Origin: Candidatus Zipacnadia bacterium
Lineage (GTDB): Bacteria; Armatimonadota; Zipacnadia; Zipacnadales; Zipacnadaceae
Length of the DNA: 8,249 nucleotides
NCBI GenBank assembly: GCA_029821415.1
Contig: JALGTJ010000038.1
Span: forward strand, 1-8,249
Direction: 5' to 3'
Shown here piece by piece: positions 6,319 to 8,249 of this stretch (within the stretch, counting starts at the first letter, position 1; every line of letters starts with the position of its first letter). The notes under the pieces were generated by a model that was not told the DNA's origin, did not search any database, and saw only the letters and a list, made by a program, of their open reading frames with translations. The translations under genes were made by a program, and so were the position numbers.

Positions 6319-7326
6319 CTAACGGGTTTCTATCTTCACGCGCTTTCCTTGACGCAGCGCCTCCATAGCGGATAGGATCGCAATGCTGGTGTTACCACCG
6401 TCCCGTGCATCAATAACTGGTGGCTTGTCTTCGATGATTGCCTCTATAAAGGTATCTACCTCGGGAGTATAAGGGTGACCGCTAATCCTGTCAAATGTCA
6501 ACGGCTCGAACTGGCCCTGCGTTTCGAGCCGAGCAATTCTGTCGCGGACAATACTCGCCTTGCTACCGAATAGTGACAGATTGTAGCACATCTCCATACC
6601 GGCGAGTTGGGCAGTACTTCCCCACGTCGCCGCTACTTTGCCCACTGCCCCGCTGGCGAACTTGTAGATGGCGCAAACCAGGTCGTCATTGAACTCCGGC
6701 TGGGGCCAATTAGACATTCTCTGGTTGCCATAGGCCTGGACCTCGACTGGCTCACCTACATACCAGCGCAGTAGATCAAGCACATGGGTGCCTGCATTGA
6801 CAAAGGCGGTATCGTACGTGTTTTGGATTGCCTCTCGAATGCGCTGGTTCAACAAATAATTGCAGATGTAGTCGGCCTCGGCGTAGAAGATCTGCCCGAG
6901 TTCCCCACCCTCCACCATCTGCTTAATCCCTCGGAAAAAGGGATCAAATCTGAGTACCATTCCCACCTGGACCTTTAGTCCGGTGGACTCACTCAGATCA
7001 ATGACCTCGTAGCAGTCCTCAAGGCTGGTTGCCATAGGTTTTTCCACAAACACGTGTTTGCCGTGACGCAGTGCGGCAACAGTGATGGGCGCATGAAAGG
7101 CATCAGCGGTGTGCACCGAAATTGCGTCAATATCAGGCGCAGTCACTAACTCGTTGAAATCGGTAGTTGCCCACTGTACCGATGTCTCCTTAGCAACAGC
7201 TTGCAAGCGTGCCTCATTCGTGTCGCAAACCGCAACCACTTGGGCATTCTCGTTTCCTTGATAGCAGTCAACGAAGGCGCGGCCGTTGCCGCCGACGCCT
7301 ACTACACCTACTCGAACTTGATCCAT
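6319..7326 (-). CDS. Gfo/Idh/MocA family NAD(P)-dependent oxidoreductase
   Basis: The 335-residue cytoplasmic enzyme belongs to the family that oxidises or reduces hydroxyl groups of sugars, inositols and related polyols with NAD(P). The N-terminal Rossmann fold has VGVVGVGGNGRAF (dinucleotide loop 10-15), VVAVCDTN (30-37) and the signature EKP at 95-97 (HVFVEKPMA), where Lys96 is the conserved catalytic or binding lysine. The C-terminal substrate domain contains NAGTHVLDLLRW (177-188) with the conserved His181. The first position of this motif, often Asp in family members, is Asn177. AGGAGAGGG (7341-7333) lies 6 nt before the ATG and sits inside the last codons of the preceding gene, whose stop is 3 nt away, so the two genes are coupled. 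Substrate cannot be deduced: myo-inositol dehydrogenase-like or sugar dehydrogenase activities are typical. A metabolic link to the thymidylate synthase-like neighbour is not obvious. Confidence 0.88.
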   Translation of the reverse strand: MDQVRVGVVGVGGNGRAFVDCYQGNENAQVVAVCDTNEARLQAVAKETSVQWATTDFNELVTAPDIDAISVHTADAFHAPITVAALRHGKHVFVEKPMATSLEDCYEVIDLSESTGLKVQVGMVLRFDPFFRGIKQMVEGGELGQIFYAEADYICNYLLNQRIREAIQNTYDTAFVNAGTHVLDLLRWYVGEPVEVQAYGNQRMSNWPQPEFNDDLVCAIYKFASGAVGKVAATWGSTAQLAGMEMCYNLSLFGSKASIVRDRIARLETQGQFEPLTFDRISGHPYTPEVDTFIEAIIEDKPPVIDARDGGNTSIAILSAMEALRQGKRVKIETR

Positions 7327-7329
7327 GGG

Positions 7330-8166
7330 TTACCCTCTCCTATCGGAACTGTTATTGGCCAGCGACCTGGCGATCTTCTCGCGGGCCTCTTCAATTAACG
7401 GGGCCACCTGCGCCATCGTATAGGTACGCTGCTCAAAGGTACGCTTATCCAGTGTTTCCAGAAATCCCTTGAAATCCTGAAAGTACGAGCCGTAGATATG
7501 GAACGAATCAGCGATGTGATTGTACTGACCGACCTGTATGGGCCGCCCCATCCTATCAGACAACTGTTCCGCCAGAAGTTTCTGCAACTCGGTGAAGACA
7601 TACATGTTCATATAGGCAGCCTTAAAGGCATCGTTGCTGCGGATGTGAGCTGACATCACCAGTTGGTCATCAAAAATGCGGCACCAGATACGCTGCAAAC
7701 ACGGGGGATGCTCGCCCCAGTTGTCCATGCCCGGCTTCCATAGAATTGCCTGCGCGCGGCGCGTGTACGGAACCTGAGCCAGCTTGTCAACCATCAGCTC
7801 AAGTTGATTAATGGGTTCATCTACCGGGGAGGGGCGATATGCAGCCAGCCGCTCATGGTAGGTATACGACCACTTACCATGCTCAGGGTCAATCCAATCG
7901 TCGTGAATGCCATTAACAACTTCTTGGCGGTAGACCTCCAGGTCGTAGATTCCACCAGGCAGTGCCCGGTGAATCCGCGGCTCCGCGAAGGGATCGGCAA
8001 CAGATAGCACCAACATAGCATCACGGCTGGGCGGATCATCGGGTTTATCGTACTGGGTGGCAATGCGCGCACCCCTCTCCCAGGTTTCAATTACCGCTCG
8101 CTCCCAGCCTTCAGCTAAGTTGGCGGCCTGCACGCAAATAACCGGTAGGGCAAGACCCTTTGACAT
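7330..8166 (-). CDS. Divergent thymidylate synthase-superfamily enzyme
   Basis: The 278-residue product aligns along its core with ThyA-type thymidylate synthases and pyrimidine hydroxymethylases, which methylate or hydroxymethylate dUMP/dCMP using methylene-tetrahydrofolate. Active-site residues visible (numbered from the chosen ATG): Glu82 in YRQEVVNGIHD, Tyr103 in SYTYHERL, paired arginines 136-137 in YTRRAQAILW, catalytic Cys156 in HPPCLQRIW, Arg176-Ser177-x-Asp179 in HIRSNDAF, Asn187 in AAYMN, and Asp220/His223/Tyr225 in ADSFHIYG. Asn187 occupies the position that favours dUMP; Asp there marks dCMP hydroxymethylases. It differs from standard ThyA in having PPCLQ, not PPCH, HIRS, not QRS, and no recognisable APVAV-like C-terminal tail. 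The ATG at 8166 is preferred because GGAGAGG (8181-8175) lies 8 nt upstream; the frame stays open to a GTG at 8235 without a good ribosome binding site. Superfamily assignment is firm; the exact reaction is not. Confidence 0.82.
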   Translation of the reverse strand: MSKGLALPVICVQAANLAEGWERAVIETWERGARIATQYDKPDDPPSRDAMLVLSVADPFAEPRIHRALPGGIYDLEVYRQEVVNGIHDDWIDPEHGKWSYTYHERLAAYRPSPVDEPINQLELMVDKLAQVPYTRRAQAILWKPGMDNWGEHPPCLQRIWCRIFDDQLVMSAHIRSNDAFKAAYMNMYVFTELQKLLAEQLSDRMGRPIQVGQYNHIADSFHIYGSYFQDFKGFLETLDKRTFEQRTYTMAQVAPLIEEAREKIARSLANNSSDRRG

Positions 8167-8174
8167 CCGTAAAT

Positions 8175-8181
8175 CCTCTCC
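8175..8181 (-). promoter_or_regulatory. Ribosome binding site of the thymidylate synthase-like gene
   Basis: GGAGAGG on the minus strand, 8 nt before the ATG at 8166, decides that start over the in-frame GTG at 8235 and ATG at 8217, which lack such a sequence. I see no promoter in the remaining bases up to the window edge, so transcription probably begins outside. Confidence 0.7.
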
Positions 8182-8249
8182 AAGCACAACTTTCGTCGCT
8201 GCCACGCTATGGCCCATCGGAGACTGAGCCGGCACGGCACGCTACATTA

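Noticed and set aside
6118..6375. 85-codon plus-strand reading frame in the hpt upstream region
   Set aside because: It has no convincing ribosome binding site, its composition resembles no family I know, it runs into the end of the oxidoreductase gene, and it is antisense to the promoter and structured leader.

Overview
The window looks like ordinary chromosomal DNA from a free-living bacterium. Base composition is moderately GC-rich and genes are tightly packed. Every convincing gene lies on the minus strand, so the reading order runs from high to low coordinates. The combination of a CarB of the standard bacterial type, a single Rho factor, a family-4 glycosyltransferase of the diacylglycerol glucosyltransferase/PimB kind and a ThyA-superfamily enzyme is compatible with Chloroflexota (Dehalococcoidia-like). 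That placement is a low-confidence impression from protein style, not a measured phylogeny.

Layout from the right edge leftwards. (1) 8166-6319: a divergent thymidylate synthase-superfamily enzyme, followed 3 nt later by a Gfo/Idh/MocA NAD(P)-dependent oxidoreductase whose ribosome binding site overlaps the end of the first gene. These two form a translationally coupled pair. (2) 6318-5854: a gene-free stretch with a textbook sigma-70 promoter on the minus strand (TTGACA, 17-nt spacer, TATAAT). It is followed by a leader of about 358 nt, full of inverted repeats and mutually exclusive pairings, ahead of hpt. (3) 5853-1971: a compact run of hpt (hypoxanthine phosphoribosyltransferase), rho (termination factor), a lipoprotein of unknown function with an LTxxQ-like motif, and a GT4 glycosyltransferase. 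Gaps are 18, 44 and 2 nt, which suggests one operon driven by that promoter. (4) 1970-1790: a 181-nt gap with a strong hairpin. (5) 1789-1: carB, cut by the window edge and broken by an internal frameshift.

Two things stand out. First, carB matches the family perfectly on both sides of a junction at 996-1001, but about 67 nt are missing there. The first frame ends at once in TGA and the metal-ligand Gln of the first ATP-grasp domain is lost. This is either a real pseudogenising deletion or an assembly or sequencing error. Second, the long hpt-rho leader is the best candidate for something undescribed: a structured regulatory RNA, or a Rho-sensitive attenuator giving rho autoregulation. I could not match it to any riboswitch class I know. 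I saw no tRNA, rRNA, CRISPR array, insertion sequence or clear intrinsic terminator.
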